Positions 31,508 through 40,417 of a DNA stretch of 45,284 bases are shown one piece after another. Each line of letters starts with the position of its first letter. Within the stretch, counting starts at the first letter, position 1. The stretch lies in assembly GCA_003557065.1 (NCBI GenBank), contig PWPS01000001.1:1-45284 (forward strand). Direction: 5' to 3'. Source of the DNA: Candidatus Nealsoniibacteriota bacterium. GTDB lineage: Bacteria; Patescibacteriota; Minisyncoccia; Minisyncoccales; PWPS01. The notes under the pieces were generated by a model, which made no database searches, was not told the DNA's origin, and saw only the letters and a program-made list of their open reading frames with translations. The position numbers and the translations under genes were made by a program.

Positions 31508-32986
31508 CTAGAGATCGGGTAAAACTTTTTTCGTCGTGTAGGCCACAAGTATATCATTCTCTTCTATCTTTTGCTCTCCTTCAAAAAGCATACCGAACTC
31601 TTCTCTTTCGGGAATTTTGTCTACATCTTTTTCTTCTTTCTTCAAATTAATAAGTTTTCCTTTTCCGATTTCCTCACCATTCCTTTGAATCTTTACCTCA
31701 ACCCCTTTATTAATTTCACCTTCCGAAACTTTCCCTCCTAGAATTTGTCTTCTTTTGTCCGTTTTAAAAACTGCGAGTATTTTTATTTTTCCTTCTTCTT
31801 CTTCCACTATTTCCGGATCAAGTAGTTTTGCCATCTCAATTCTAACCTCTTCTATCAGGTCATAAATTACATCATGGGTTAAGGCATCTATCTTATTTTG
31901 AACCATTAAATCTTTCGCAGTCCTTCCAACATTAACTCTGTAAGCCAACAAAACTCCGCCGCAGGTTTTCACTAAATCTACATCACTTTCGTTAATATCT
32001 CCTATCCCCGCACTAACAACATTAATTCCCACTCTTTCCCTGGGCAGCTTCTCAAACATGTTCTTGATAGCCTCGAGAGATCCCAAGACATCGGCTTTAA
32101 TGACAACATTTAAAGAATTTTTCTGAGACGAAGTCAATTCTTGAAAACTAACAACTCCTTTTTCATTTATTTTTGCTTCTTTCGCTTCGTTTTGATCTTT
32201 AAAAACCTTAAAATTTTCGCCGACATGAGGGTTCATTTTTAATCCGGAAACTCTTGCTGGCATCGAAGGAAATACTTTTTCAATTTTTTCTCCCTGAAAG
32301 TTTCTTATCTCTCTTATGGTTCCATAACAGCAATCCGTTCCGACTATATCTCCTTTCTTCAAAACTCCTTCTTGAACCAAGAGAGTCGCACTAACACCTT
32401 CCTTGGAGTCGACATTCGTTTCGATAATCACTCCTTCCGCTTTTTTTTCATAATCGGCTTCTATCTCTTCCATCTCAGCTAAAAGAATGATCATTTCCAA
32501 AAGCTCATCCATTCCTTCTTTTTTGATCGCAGATATTTCTACGCAAGGAATATCTCCTCCGTAGGATTCCACTATCAATCCCTCGCCGGATAATTCCTGT
32601 TTTACCTTTTCCGGATTCGCTCCACTTTTATCCATTTTATTGAATGCGATCAAGAAAGGTATATTGGCATCTTTCAGATGATTAATTGCTTCCACGGTTT
32701 GTTTTTTAACCCCTTCATCCGCAGCAATTACCAATATCCCTATATCCGCAACTTCTGCTCCACGTGATCTCATCGCGGAAAAGGCTTCGTGTCCGGGAGT
32801 ATCTATAAAGGTAATTTGTTCACCGTCTTGCTCTACGGTATACGCCCCCATATGCTGAGTTATTCCTCCCGATTCTTTATCGGTTATTTTTAAATCTTTT
32901 ATCGCCTCCAGAAGAGAACTCTTACCATGATCGACATGGCCCAAAATAGCTACTACGGGAGGTCTTTTTTTAATCTTTTCAGTCAT
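31508..32986 (-). CDS. infB: Translation initiation factor IF-2 (short form)
   Basis: GTPase that brings initiator tRNA to the 30S subunit and promotes subunit joining. 492 aa, lacking the long N-terminal domains of most bacterial IF-2 (often 700-900 aa). Seen: G1 GHVDHGKS (16-23), G2 GGITQHMGAY, G3 DTPGHEAF, G4 NKMDK, SAIKKEG for G5, then domains II, III (VIKADVLGSLEAI) and C-terminal domains including VFKTDKRRQILGGKVSEGEI and RNGEEIGKGKLINLKKEEKDV. All regions needed for GTP and fMet-tRNA binding are present. It stands alone rather than in the usual nusA-infB operon. Confidence 0.96.
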   Translation of the reverse strand: MTEKIKKRPPVVAILGHVDHGKSSLLEAIKDLKITDKESGGITQHMGAYTVEQDGEQITFIDTPGHEAFSAMRSRGAEVADIGILVIAADEGVKKQTVEAINHLKDANIPFLIAFNKMDKSGANPEKVKQELSGEGLIVESYGGDIPCVEISAIKKEGMDELLEMIILLAEMEEIEADYEKKAEGVIIETNVDSKEGVSATLLVQEGVLKKGDIVGTDCCYGTIREIRNFQGEKIEKVFPSMPARVSGLKMNPHVGENFKVFKDQNEAKEAKINEKGVVSFQELTSSQKNSLNVVIKADVLGSLEAIKNMFEKLPRERVGINVVSAGIGDINESDVDLVKTCGGVLLAYRVNVGRTAKDLMVQNKIDALTHDVIYDLIEEVRIEMAKLLDPEIVEEEEGKIKILAVFKTDKRRQILGGKVSEGEINKGVEVKIQRNGEEIGKGKLINLKKEEKDVDKIPEREEFGMLFEGEQKIEENDILVAYTTKKVLPDL

Positions 32987-33041
32987 ACTTTTTTTATTTT
33001 AACCCTAATCCGATGAATCACTTACCGATTGTTACTTTTGG

Positions 33042-33126
33042 CGGTGGGAGTGGGATTCGAACCCACGAACTCCTATGAGTTAACGGTTTTCGAAACCGCC
33101 GCCTTAAGCCGCTCGGCCATCCCACC
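33042..33126 (-). tRNA. tRNA-Ser(CGA)
   Basis: 85-nt class II tRNA. Acceptor GGTGGGA/TCCCACC, anticodon loop TTCGAAA in stem GCGGT/ACCGT giving CGA, long variable arm (AACTCATAGGAGTT), discriminator G, CCA encoded (33041-33039). Confidence 0.94.
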
Positions 33127-33175
33127 TTGAAGTAAGTGAGTTTAAGCGAAAAAAATATATTCGCCCTTCTTTTGG

Positions 33176-33249
33176 TGGACCCGGCGAGACTCGAACTCGC
33201 GACCTCATGCGTGCCACGCATGCGCTCTAGCCAACTGAGCTACGGGCCC
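33176..33249 (-). tRNA. tRNA-Ala(GGC)
   Basis: 74 nt. Acceptor GGGCCCG/CGGGTCC, anticodon stem CATGC/GCATG with loop GTGGCAC giving GGC, T-arm GCGAG-TTCGAGT-CTCGC, discriminator A, CCA encoded (33175-33173). The G3-U70 pair typical of tRNA-Ala is present (G3 of GGGCCCG against T of CGGGTCC). Confidence 0.93.
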
Positions 33250-33331
33250 GAATAAATTGCTTATAAATCTTTTTTTATTATAACTAAATTTCTTCTTTTA
33301 TTCAAGGTGTCTCAACTTTTTCTTCAATACA

Positions 33332-33733
33332 TTAAAGAACCGTTACTCTTCTTCCTTCTGGAATTATTTCCAGTTTGATTCTTTTCCATTTTATTTTTTG
33401 ATTTATTTTCTCCGGCCACTCGATAATAACAATTCCATTATTATTATCCAAAATTTCTTTGATTCCTATTTCTTGCAAATCCGTTTCAGCTCTATAGCAG
33501 TCTATATGATACAAATAATCAAAATTTTCATTTTTAATTTCATATTTTTTCATGATTACAAAAGTAGGGCTGGTTACATCCCTTATCCCGAAATACTCAC
33601 AAAAACCTTTGGCAAAAGTTGTCTTGCCGCTTCCCAAATCACCTTCAAGTAAGATTATTCTTTCTTTAGTTTCAGAAGCTATTTTTTTTCCGAAATTTCG
33701 CATCTCCTCTTCGTTGTCAATGATAATTTCCAT
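33332..33733 (-). CDS. tsaE: tRNA t6A biosynthesis ATPase TsaE
   Basis: 133 aa P-loop protein that cycles the TsaB-TsaD complex in t6A formation. Seen: NEEEMRNFGKKIASETKE, Walker A LLEGDLGSGKTTFAKGF, the TSPTFVIMKKYEI segment, YHIDCYRAE, and IVIIEWPEKINQKI with the conserved Glu-Trp-Pro. Length is slightly short, as is common. It is divergent from the second PilB-type ATPase. Confidence 0.94.
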   Translation of the reverse strand: MEIIIDNEEEMRNFGKKIASETKERIILLEGDLGSGKTTFAKGFCEYFGIRDVTSPTFVIMKKYEIKNENFDYLYHIDCYRAETDLQEIGIKEILDNNNGIVIIEWPEKINQKIKWKRIKLEIIPEGRRVTVL

Positions 33734-33790
33734 AAATTGACTTTAAGCTTAGTTTGGGTTAAAGTTTAACATAGTAAAGATATTTTTTCC

Positions 33791-35104
33791 ATGGAAAAAA
33801 GAGATAAAATAACTGAAGAAATAACCATCCCGGAAACTCTTGCAAGTGAGATTGAAAGAAAAATAAGAAACCTACCCTCATTAAAAGAAGAGATTCGATT
33901 TAATCTGGAAAAAGATACTTCCGAATTTTTGAATATCATAATGGCCGGAGGAATTTCTCTTGGAACTTCGGATATACATATCGAGCCGACTGAAGAAGAC
34001 GCTAAAATAAGAATCAGAGTAGATGGAGTATTGCAAGATGTAATAGTGATAAAAAGAGAGATATACAATAAAACTCTCTCTAGAATAAAATTAATTTCGG
34101 GAGTAAAATTGAACGTTGAAAATAAACCTCAAGATGGAAGATTCTCAATACTATATCCGGGTGAAAAAAGAAGCTATTCGATTGAAATAAGGATGTCCAC
34201 CCTGCCTTCGGAATATGGGGAAACCGTAGTGATGAGAATATTGGATCCTCGAAAGTTAATAACCTTGGACAAATTGGGTCTCAGGAAAGATTTGGAGGAA
34301 ATATTTAAAAGAGAAATAAAGAGACCTAATGGAATGATAATCGTGACCGGACCGACGGGATCAGGTAAAACGACTACCCTATATGCCTTCTTAAAATACA
34401 TTAGAAATCCCGGTATAAAAATTATAACCATAGAAGATCCGATTGAATATCATTTGGATGGAATATCTCAAACCGAAGTTTCTCCCGATAAGGGTTATGA
34501 CTTTGCCAACGGATTAAGGGCTATCGTAAGACAAGACCCCGATGCCATTTTGGTTGGTGAGATAAGAGATCTGGAAACCGCAAGCATAGGTCTCCAGGCC
34601 GCTTTGACCGGACATACGGTTTTTAGCACGCTTCACACCAACGATGCTGCCGGAGCGATTCCTCGTCTTCAAGCTCTTGGAGAAAAGCCTGTAAATATTG
34701 CTCCCGGATTGAACGTAATAATTGCCCAAAGACTAATAAGAAGGCTTTGCCCGAGGTGTAAAGAGGAAATTGAAATGAGTGAAAACTTGTTTAATATAAT
34801 AGATTCCGAACTTAAAAAAATATCAAAAGACTTACACCCAGCCTATTTCAAAGGAATGACGATATATCAAACAAAGGGATGTAAAGAGTGTAGTTTCACC
34901 GGTTATAAGGGCAGATTAGGTGTTTTTGAGGCTTTGGTTGTTGATGATGAGATTGAAGATTTTATCTTTTCCAATCCTTCAACTTCCGAGATAAAAAAAA
35001 TGGCGATTGAAAAAGGGATGATAACTTTAAAACAAGACGGCTTCATCAAGATAATTAGGGGTGAAACGGACAAAGAAGAAATTGAACGTGTAGTAGGGTT
35101 ATGA
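33791..35104 (+). CDS. Second PilB/GspE-type ATPase (no MshEN domain)
   Basis: 437 aa secretion-type ATPase, paralogue of the pilB in the pilus operon but lacking its N-terminal MshEN domain. Seen: TSDIHIEP, KPQDGRFS, Walker A GPTGSGKT (187-194), TIEDPIEY, Walker B DAILVGEIRD, HTVFSTLHTNDAAGAIPR, and the two CxxC zinc pairs CPRCKEE and CKECSFTG. By motif content it is PilB/GspE-like, not PilT-like. It lies outside the pilus locus, at the head of an operon with ruvB-yebC-ruvC, overlapping ruvB in ATGA. It may power a second pilus or an alternative pseudopilin system. Confidence 0.92.
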   Translation: MEKRDKITEEITIPETLASEIERKIRNLPSLKEEIRFNLEKDTSEFLNIIMAGGISLGTSDIHIEPTEEDAKIRIRVDGVLQDVIVIKREIYNKTLSRIKLISGVKLNVENKPQDGRFSILYPGEKRSYSIEIRMSTLPSEYGETVVMRILDPRKLITLDKLGLRKDLEEIFKREIKRPNGMIIVTGPTGSGKTTTLYAFLKYIRNPGIKIITIEDPIEYHLDGISQTEVSPDKGYDFANGLRAIVRQDPDAILVGEIRDLETASIGLQAALTGHTVFSTLHTNDAAGAIPRLQALGEKPVNIAPGLNVIIAQRLIRRLCPRCKEEIEMSENLFNIIDSELKKISKDLHPAYFKGMTIYQTKGCKECSFTGYKGRLGVFEALVVDDEIEDFIFSNPSTSEIKKMAIEKGMITLKQDGFIKIIRGETDKEEIERVVGL

Positions 35105-36087
35105 CAAAAAAAACAACTCCCATACAAATTGAAGAAGATAAGACGTTAGACTTGGCTTTGCGGCCTGAAACCTGGGATGAATACATAGGACAAGAGAAGG
35201 TCAAAAAGAATGTTAAAATAATGATTCAGGCTTCCGAAAAAAGGGGGGAGGCCGCTCCCGAGCATATGCTTTTTTATGGAAATTCCGGGTTGGGAAAGAC
35301 TACTCTTGCATATTTGATAGGAAGAGAAACCGGAAGAAGTGTCAGGGTTACTTCCGGTCCGGCCATCAAAAAAACAGGTGAGTTGGCAGCGATACTAACC
35401 AATTTAACGGAAGGAGATATTCTCTTTATAGACGAAATTCATCGACTAAATAAAGTTTGTGAGGAAATAATCTATCCCGTTATGGAGGAATTCAGTCTTA
35501 ATTTAGTGGTTGGAAATGGACCAATGGCAAGAACCGTTGATTTAAATATTCCACGTTTTACCTTAATAGGAGCAACCACTCAACTTGCCCTCCTTTCCGG
35601 GCCACTTAGAAATCGCTTCGGCGCAAGCTTTAGACTTGAGCCCTATAACCAGAATGATATTGAGAAAATAATAGAAAGATCAGCCTCTCTTCTAGATATA
35701 AAAATAACAAAAGAATCGATTAAAATGATTGCTTCCAGATCCCGTTTTACCCCCAGAGTGGCTAATCGTCTATTAAAAAGAGTGAGAGATTTAGCTCAAG
35801 TGGAAGATCAAGATAAGATAACGCCGGAAATAGCGGAAAAAACTTTTTCCAATCTCAATATTGATGAAATGGGATTAGAATCGGGAGATATAAACATATT
35901 AGAAACTCTAATAGAAAAATTCAACGGAGGACCTGCAGGCATAGGAGCTTTGGCCGCAGCTTCCGATGAAAGAAAAGATACCATATTGGAGATATATGAA
36001 CCCTACTTGGTTCAGATAGGATTTATAAGAAGAACTTCACGTGGAAGAGTTCTTACGGACAAAGCCTACAATCACTTGAAAAAATAA
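35101..36087 (+). CDS. ruvB: Holliday junction branch migration ATPase RuvB
   Basis: 328 aa AAA+ motor that drives branch migration with RuvA. Seen: LRPETWDEYIGQEKVKKNVKI, Walker A GNSGLGKTTL (usually GPPGLGKT), sensor and Walker B ILFIDEIHRL, PRFTLIGATTQLALLSGPLRNRFG with the Arg finger, and the C-terminal winged helix with FNGGPAGIGALAAA and RTSRGRVLTDKAY. ruvA is not adjacent. The start overlaps the ATPase stop. Confidence 0.97.
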   Translation: MTKKTTPIQIEEDKTLDLALRPETWDEYIGQEKVKKNVKIMIQASEKRGEAAPEHMLFYGNSGLGKTTLAYLIGRETGRSVRVTSGPAIKKTGELAAILTNLTEGDILFIDEIHRLNKVCEEIIYPVMEEFSLNLVVGNGPMARTVDLNIPRFTLIGATTQLALLSGPLRNRFGASFRLEPYNQNDIEKIIERSASLLDIKITKESIKMIASRSRFTPRVANRLLKRVRDLAQVEDQDKITPEIAEKTFSNLNIDEMGLESGDINILETLIEKFNGGPAGIGALAAASDERKDTILEIYEPYLVQIGFIRRTSRGRVLTDKAYNHLKK

Positions 36088-36096
36088 GATAGAAAT

Positions 36097-36786
36097 ATGG
36101 CAGGACATAGTCACTGGAGTAACATAAAAAGAAAAAAAGAAGCAAAGGATAAAAAAAGATCCAAAGAATTTTCGCGTCTCTCAAAAATGATAATGACAGC
36201 CGTCAGAGAAGGAGGAAAAGATCCCGAAATGAATCCTTCTTTAAAGCTAGCCATAGAAAAGGCAAAAGAAGGTGATATGCCCAAAGATAATATAGAAAAA
36301 GCTATTAAAAAAGGTGCTGGAGAGGGTGAAGAGGGAGCACTGGAAGATTTCATCCTTGAGCTTTACGGACCGGACGGTTTAGCCGTAATTATAAAGGGAT
36401 CAACGGATAATAAAAATCGAACGGTATCCCAAGTAAATCAAATATTGAAATCTTCAGGGGGTAAAATGGCTAAACCCGGATCGGTAAAATGGCTTTTTGA
36501 CAGAAAGGGTGTTATAGAAATTCCGAAGTCGGATGATAATGAACTAAAAGCAATTGATGCAGGAGCCGAGGCAATAAACCACAAAGAAGACACAATGCTA
36601 ATTTACACATCTCCGGATAATTTAAATGAAGTTAAATCAATCTTAAAAAAAGATGTGGAAATTGACTCCTACGATCTTGGATATAAACCTAAAGCCAAAT
36701 CGGAACCCCATGAAAAATACGAAAGATTTTTAAGTGATTTAGAGGAGCATGACGATGTAGAACAAGTTTATTTCACTATAAGATGA
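36097..36786 (+). CDS. yebC: YebC/PmpR family protein
   Basis: 229 aa. Seen: MAGHSHWSNIKRKKEAKDKKRSKEF at the start (shortened here), DMPKDNIEKAIKKG, ELYGPDGLAVIIKG, TDNKNRTVSQVNQIL, and the ending EEHDDVEQVYFTIR. YebC proteins act as transcription or translation regulators and commonly sit next to ruvC, as here. The end overlaps ruvC in ATGA. Confidence 0.96.
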   Translation: MAGHSHWSNIKRKKEAKDKKRSKEFSRLSKMIMTAVREGGKDPEMNPSLKLAIEKAKEGDMPKDNIEKAIKKGAGEGEEGALEDFILELYGPDGLAVIIKGSTDNKNRTVSQVNQILKSSGGKMAKPGSVKWLFDRKGVIEIPKSDDNELKAIDAGAEAINHKEDTMLIYTSPDNLNEVKSILKKDVEIDSYDLGYKPKAKSEPHEKYERFLSDLEEHDDVEQVYFTIR

Positions 36787-37268
36787 AAATATTAGGAATC
36801 GATCCCGGAACCGCTACTATGGGCTATGGTGTGATAGAAAAAGACGGCCTAACTTTAAGGTGTTTAGAATATGGTTTAATAGAAACGGATAAACAATTAT
36901 CTGACTCGATACGTTTAAAAGAGATAGATGCCGAATTAGAAAAAATATTTTCCGAACATTTACCGGACGTTCTCGCTATAGAAAAAGTTTATTTCAGAAA
37001 AAATGTAAAAACAGCTATGACGGTAAGTCAGGCCAAAGGAATAGTCATGTTAAAAGCCGCTCGAAAAGAAATTGCCGTTTATGAGTTCACTCCATCTCAA
37101 ATTAAAGCGACCGTAACCGGTCATGGCAGTGCCACCAAACTTCAAGTTCAGGAAATGATAAAATCACAATTGAAACTCAAAGATAAACCTCACCCGGATG
37201 ATGCAGCGGATGCTCTCGGAGCCGCAATTTGTGGTTCACAAAAAATAAATAGAGATTCCTTGATTTAA
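36783..37268 (+). CDS. ruvC: Holliday junction resolvase RuvC
   Basis: 161 aa dimeric endonuclease that cuts Holliday junctions. Seen: the first catalytic Asp in MKILGIDPGTATMGYGV (D7), the catalytic Glu in VLAIEKVYFRKN, and the last acidic pair in HPDDAADALGAAIC. RNase H-fold, normal size. The stop meets the tyrS stop head to tail with no terminator between. Confidence 0.96.
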   Translation: MKILGIDPGTATMGYGVIEKDGLTLRCLEYGLIETDKQLSDSIRLKEIDAELEKIFSEHLPDVLAIEKVYFRKNVKTAMTVSQAKGIVMLKAARKEIAVYEFTPSQIKATVTGHGSATKLQVQEMIKSQLKLKDKPHPDDAADALGAAICGSQKINRDSLI

Positions 37269-38450
37269 TTAATTTATTTTAGCAAATCTTCGTTTCCCTA
37301 TTTGAATAACAGTCCCTTTTTTTATCTTTATTTCCTCCTTCCAGTCATTTATCTTTTTCCCATCCAGGCTAACCGCCCCCTGATCTATTAGGCGCTTCGC
37401 TTGGGATTTCGATTTAATCAAACCGGTTGAATAAACAAGATCAAGAGCTCCCATACTTTTTTCATCTACTTTTATCTCGGGCATATCTCCGGGATTCTTC
37501 CCTTCTTCAAAAACTTTTTCAAATTCTTTTCTAGCTCTTTTTGCTTCACCTTTTCCGTGATACAAGCTCACTATTTCTTCCGCTAATTCCTTTTTAATTT
37601 TTTTAGGATTTTCCTCACTAATTCTTTTTTTAACCGTTTCCATTTCTTCTTGAGAATAGAATGCACACAGGTTAAAATAGTCTATCATCAGCTCATCGTT
37701 AAGAGACATTATCTTTCCGAACATATCCTCCGGCTCATCCACAATTGTTACCACATTTCCCCAACTGGTAGACATTTTTCTACCATCAAGACCATAAAGC
37801 ATCTGAGATGTCATTATTTGTTGGGGTTCTTGATCAAATATCTTTTGGATTTTTCTTCCCGCCTTTAAATTGAATAACTGGTCAAAGCCTCCAATTTCAA
37901 CATCAGCTTCTACGGCAACCGAATCGTACCCTTGTAAAAGAGGATAGGTCATTTCATGAAGACCTATCGGCTTATCTTCATCCCATCTTTCTTTAAAATT
38001 CCTTCTTCTTATGAGTTGTTGGGCTGTAAAACTCATCGCCAAAGAGATAAATTTATCAATATTCATTTTACCGAGCCATTCACTATTATATCTTAATTCT
38101 ACCTTACTCATATCCAAAATTTTCCCGATTTGTTCTACATACCCTTTCATATTTTCTTTTATCTCTTTCTCGGTTAAGGGGGTTCTCATAGCCTGCTTAT
38201 CCGAAGCATCCCCTATTTGTGCAGTAAAATCACCGATAATAAGAACAATTTGATGTCCCAAATCTTGAAAAGCCTTTAGTTTCCAAAATTGAGAAGCTCT
38301 CCCCAGATGAATTTTAGGACCGGTAGGGTCAACCCCCAGTTTAATTCTCAACTTTTCTCCTGACTCGAGCTTTTTTCTTAAAACATTCTTATCTATAACA
38401 TCCTCTACACCTCTACTTAATATATCTTCTATTTTTTCTTTTTTATTCAT
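37269..38450 (-). CDS. tyrS: Tyrosyl-tRNA synthetase
   Basis: 393 aa class Ic synthetase. Seen: LGVDPTGPKIHLGRASQFW (HIGH motif as HLGR, the last His replaced by Arg), VLIIGDFTAQIGDAS, MTYPLLQGYDSVAVEADVEIGGFDQ (tyrosine pocket region), KMSTSWGN (KMSKS motif) and a C-terminal S4 RNA-binding domain starting TGLIKSKSQAKRLIDQGAVSLDG. It belongs to the TyrRS subgroup with S4 tail. It converges with ruvC. Confidence 0.95.
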   Translation of the reverse strand: MNKKEKIEDILSRGVEDVIDKNVLRKKLESGEKLRIKLGVDPTGPKIHLGRASQFWKLKAFQDLGHQIVLIIGDFTAQIGDASDKQAMRTPLTEKEIKENMKGYVEQIGKILDMSKVELRYNSEWLGKMNIDKFISLAMSFTAQQLIRRRNFKERWDEDKPIGLHEMTYPLLQGYDSVAVEADVEIGGFDQLFNLKAGRKIQKIFDQEPQQIMTSQMLYGLDGRKMSTSWGNVVTIVDEPEDMFGKIMSLNDELMIDYFNLCAFYSQEEMETVKKRISEENPKKIKKELAEEIVSLYHGKGEAKRARKEFEKVFEEGKNPGDMPEIKVDEKSMGALDLVYSTGLIKSKSQAKRLIDQGAVSLDGKKINDWKEEIKIKKGTVIQIGKRRFAKIN

Positions 38451-38495
38451 GATTTTTATTTTTGTAATTCTACCATAAACACAACCAATTTTAAA

Positions 38496-38523
38496 TTGAT
38501 GAAATAAAAAATAATGGTATAAT
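38496..38523 (+). promoter_or_regulatory. Promoter of pbp1A
   Basis: -35 TTGATG, 16-bp spacer, extended -10 TGGTATAAT (hexamer 38518-38523). The ATG is only 10 nt after the -10 box, so the mRNA should be leaderless or nearly so. Confidence 0.7.
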
Positions 38524-38533
38524 ATTAAACGAC

Positions 38534-40417
38534 ATGAAGAGAAAATTCAAAAAAATCAAAAACTTCATAAGTGTACTATTTTATATAGTATCTATTTTAG
38601 TATTTTTAACGATATTCTTCGGTTCCGTAAGTTTTATTTATTTTGCCAGAGATCTCCCCCGTCCGGAAAATTTTGTAAGCCGGAGCATAAGTCAACCTAC
38701 TAGAATTTATGACAGAACCGGAGAACATCTTCTTTACACGATTCACGGAGAAGAAAGAAGGGATCTTGTTAATATAGAAGATATTCCGGATCATCTCATT
38801 TACGCCTTACTGGCAGCAGAAGATACGAGATTTTATAATCACTACGGAATAGATATAGAAGGAATAGGTAGGTCCATTTTAATTAATTTACGCGATAGAA
38901 ATCTCTCCGCCGGTGGTTCCACCATATCTCAACAACTTGTTAGAACAGCTCTTCTAACTCATGAAAAAACTTTTATGAGAAAAGTAAGAGAAATAATACT
39001 AACAATAGAGTTAGAAAGAAGATATACAAAAGATGAAATACTTGAATTTTATTTTAATCAAGTTCCATTCGGTCATAATGTCTATGGAATTGAAACTGCA
39101 GCACAATCATTTTTCAATAAATCAACATCGGATCTGACCATTGCGGAATCCGCTACTTTGGTTGCTATGATAAGATCCCCATCAGCTCTTTCTCCATACG
39201 GAGATAATTTGGAGTCTTTAATAGGCAGAAGAAATTACATCATAAACAGAATGAGAAGTCTTGGCTTTATTTCGGAAGAAAAAAGTTCCGCTTCGTTAAA
39301 TGAAGAACCTGAATTCTCACGTTTCAGAAATTATTTAAGAGCACCACACTTCGTTTTACAAGTAAAAGCTGACTTGGAGAATAGGTACGGATCAGATTTT
39401 TTAAACCAAAGCGGTTTAAAGATATATACGACTATTGATTTCGAATTACAAAGAAAAGCAGAAGGTGTTGCTAAATTATTTGCAGAAAGAAACAGTGAAA
39501 GATATAACGCTCACAATATATCAATAGTAATAATGGATCCGAGCACGGGAGATATCTTATCAATGGTCGGTTCAGCCGATTATTTTGGAGATAAATTTCC
39601 TTCGGATTGTATTCCCGGAAAATCTTGTCTTTTTGACCCCTATACAAATGTTTCTTTACGAGGAAGACAACCCGGTTCCGCTTTTAAGCCACTCGTTTAT
39701 GCTGAAGCTTTCAGAAATGGATATAGTGGAGAAACAATAGTGATTGATGAAAGAACAAACTTCGGAACACAAAGTAATCCTTATATACCCAGAAATTATG
39801 ACGGTAAATATCGCGGAGAAGTCTCTCTAAGAGATTCTTTAGCTCAATCACTAAATATACCCGCCGTAAAAGTTATGGCCGAAATGGCCGGTCTGAGACA
39901 AAGTATCGAAATGGCAGAAAGGTTCGGCATAACAACGTTTACCAGAGAACCACACTTCTACGGCTTACCTTTAGTTTTGGGAGGAGGAGAAGTGAAACTT
40001 TTAGAATTAACTTCCGCATATGGCGTTTTTGCAGCAGATGGATTAAGATCTCCCGCTTCTTTTATTTCGAAAATAGAGGACTCTTCAAATAATACGATAT
40101 TTCAAAGCAATTCAACTCCAAGAAGAATAATAGAATCAGAAATAGCAAAAGAAATAACCGATATATTAAGCGATAACAAGGCAAGATCTCCCGTTTTCGG
40201 TAGTAACTCCCTTTTACATTTTGAAAACCATAATGTAGCCGTAAAGACCGGAAGTACTCAAAATTTCAGGGATGGTTGGACTATAGGTTATACTTCCGAC
40301 GTCGTAATAGGTGTTTGGGCGGGAAATAATAACAATGAATCAATGATCAACGCTCCCGGCATCTCAGTGGCTGCTCCGGCTTGGAGAGTTTTAATGGAGG
40401 AATTTTTAAGTAATTAG
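38534..40417 (+). CDS. Bifunctional penicillin-binding protein 1A
   Basis: 627 aa peptidoglycan synthase. Seen: an N-terminal membrane helix (about 12-34), GT51 transglycosylase domain with EDTRFYNHYGIDIEG (catalytic Glu), GGSTISQQLVR and KVREIILTIELER, then a transpeptidase domain with the SxxK motif PGSAFKPL, the SxN motif SLNIP and KTGST. The C-terminus ends shortly after the transpeptidase, without the long tails of some PBP1A. The product builds and cross-links glycan strands, so this cell makes its own wall. It ends overlapping the dnaN stop by 4 nt, tail to tail. Confidence 0.95.
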   Translation: MKRKFKKIKNFISVLFYIVSILVFLTIFFGSVSFIYFARDLPRPENFVSRSISQPTRIYDRTGEHLLYTIHGEERRDLVNIEDIPDHLIYALLAAEDTRFYNHYGIDIEGIGRSILINLRDRNLSAGGSTISQQLVRTALLTHEKTFMRKVREIILTIELERRYTKDEILEFYFNQVPFGHNVYGIETAAQSFFNKSTSDLTIAESATLVAMIRSPSALSPYGDNLESLIGRRNYIINRMRSLGFISEEKSSASLNEEPEFSRFRNYLRAPHFVLQVKADLENRYGSDFLNQSGLKIYTTIDFELQRKAEGVAKLFAERNSERYNAHNISIVIMDPSTGDILSMVGSADYFGDKFPSDCIPGKSCLFDPYTNVSLRGRQPGSAFKPLVYAEAFRNGYSGETIVIDERTNFGTQSNPYIPRNYDGKYRGEVSLRDSLAQSLNIPAVKVMAEMAGLRQSIEMAERFGITTFTREPHFYGLPLVLGGGEVKLLELTSAYGVFAADGLRSPASFISKIEDSSNNTIFQSNSTPRRIIESEIAKEITDILSDNKARSPVFGSNSLLHFENHNVAVKTGSTQNFRDGWTIGYTSDVVIGVWAGNNNNESMINAPGISVAAPAWRVLMEEFLSN

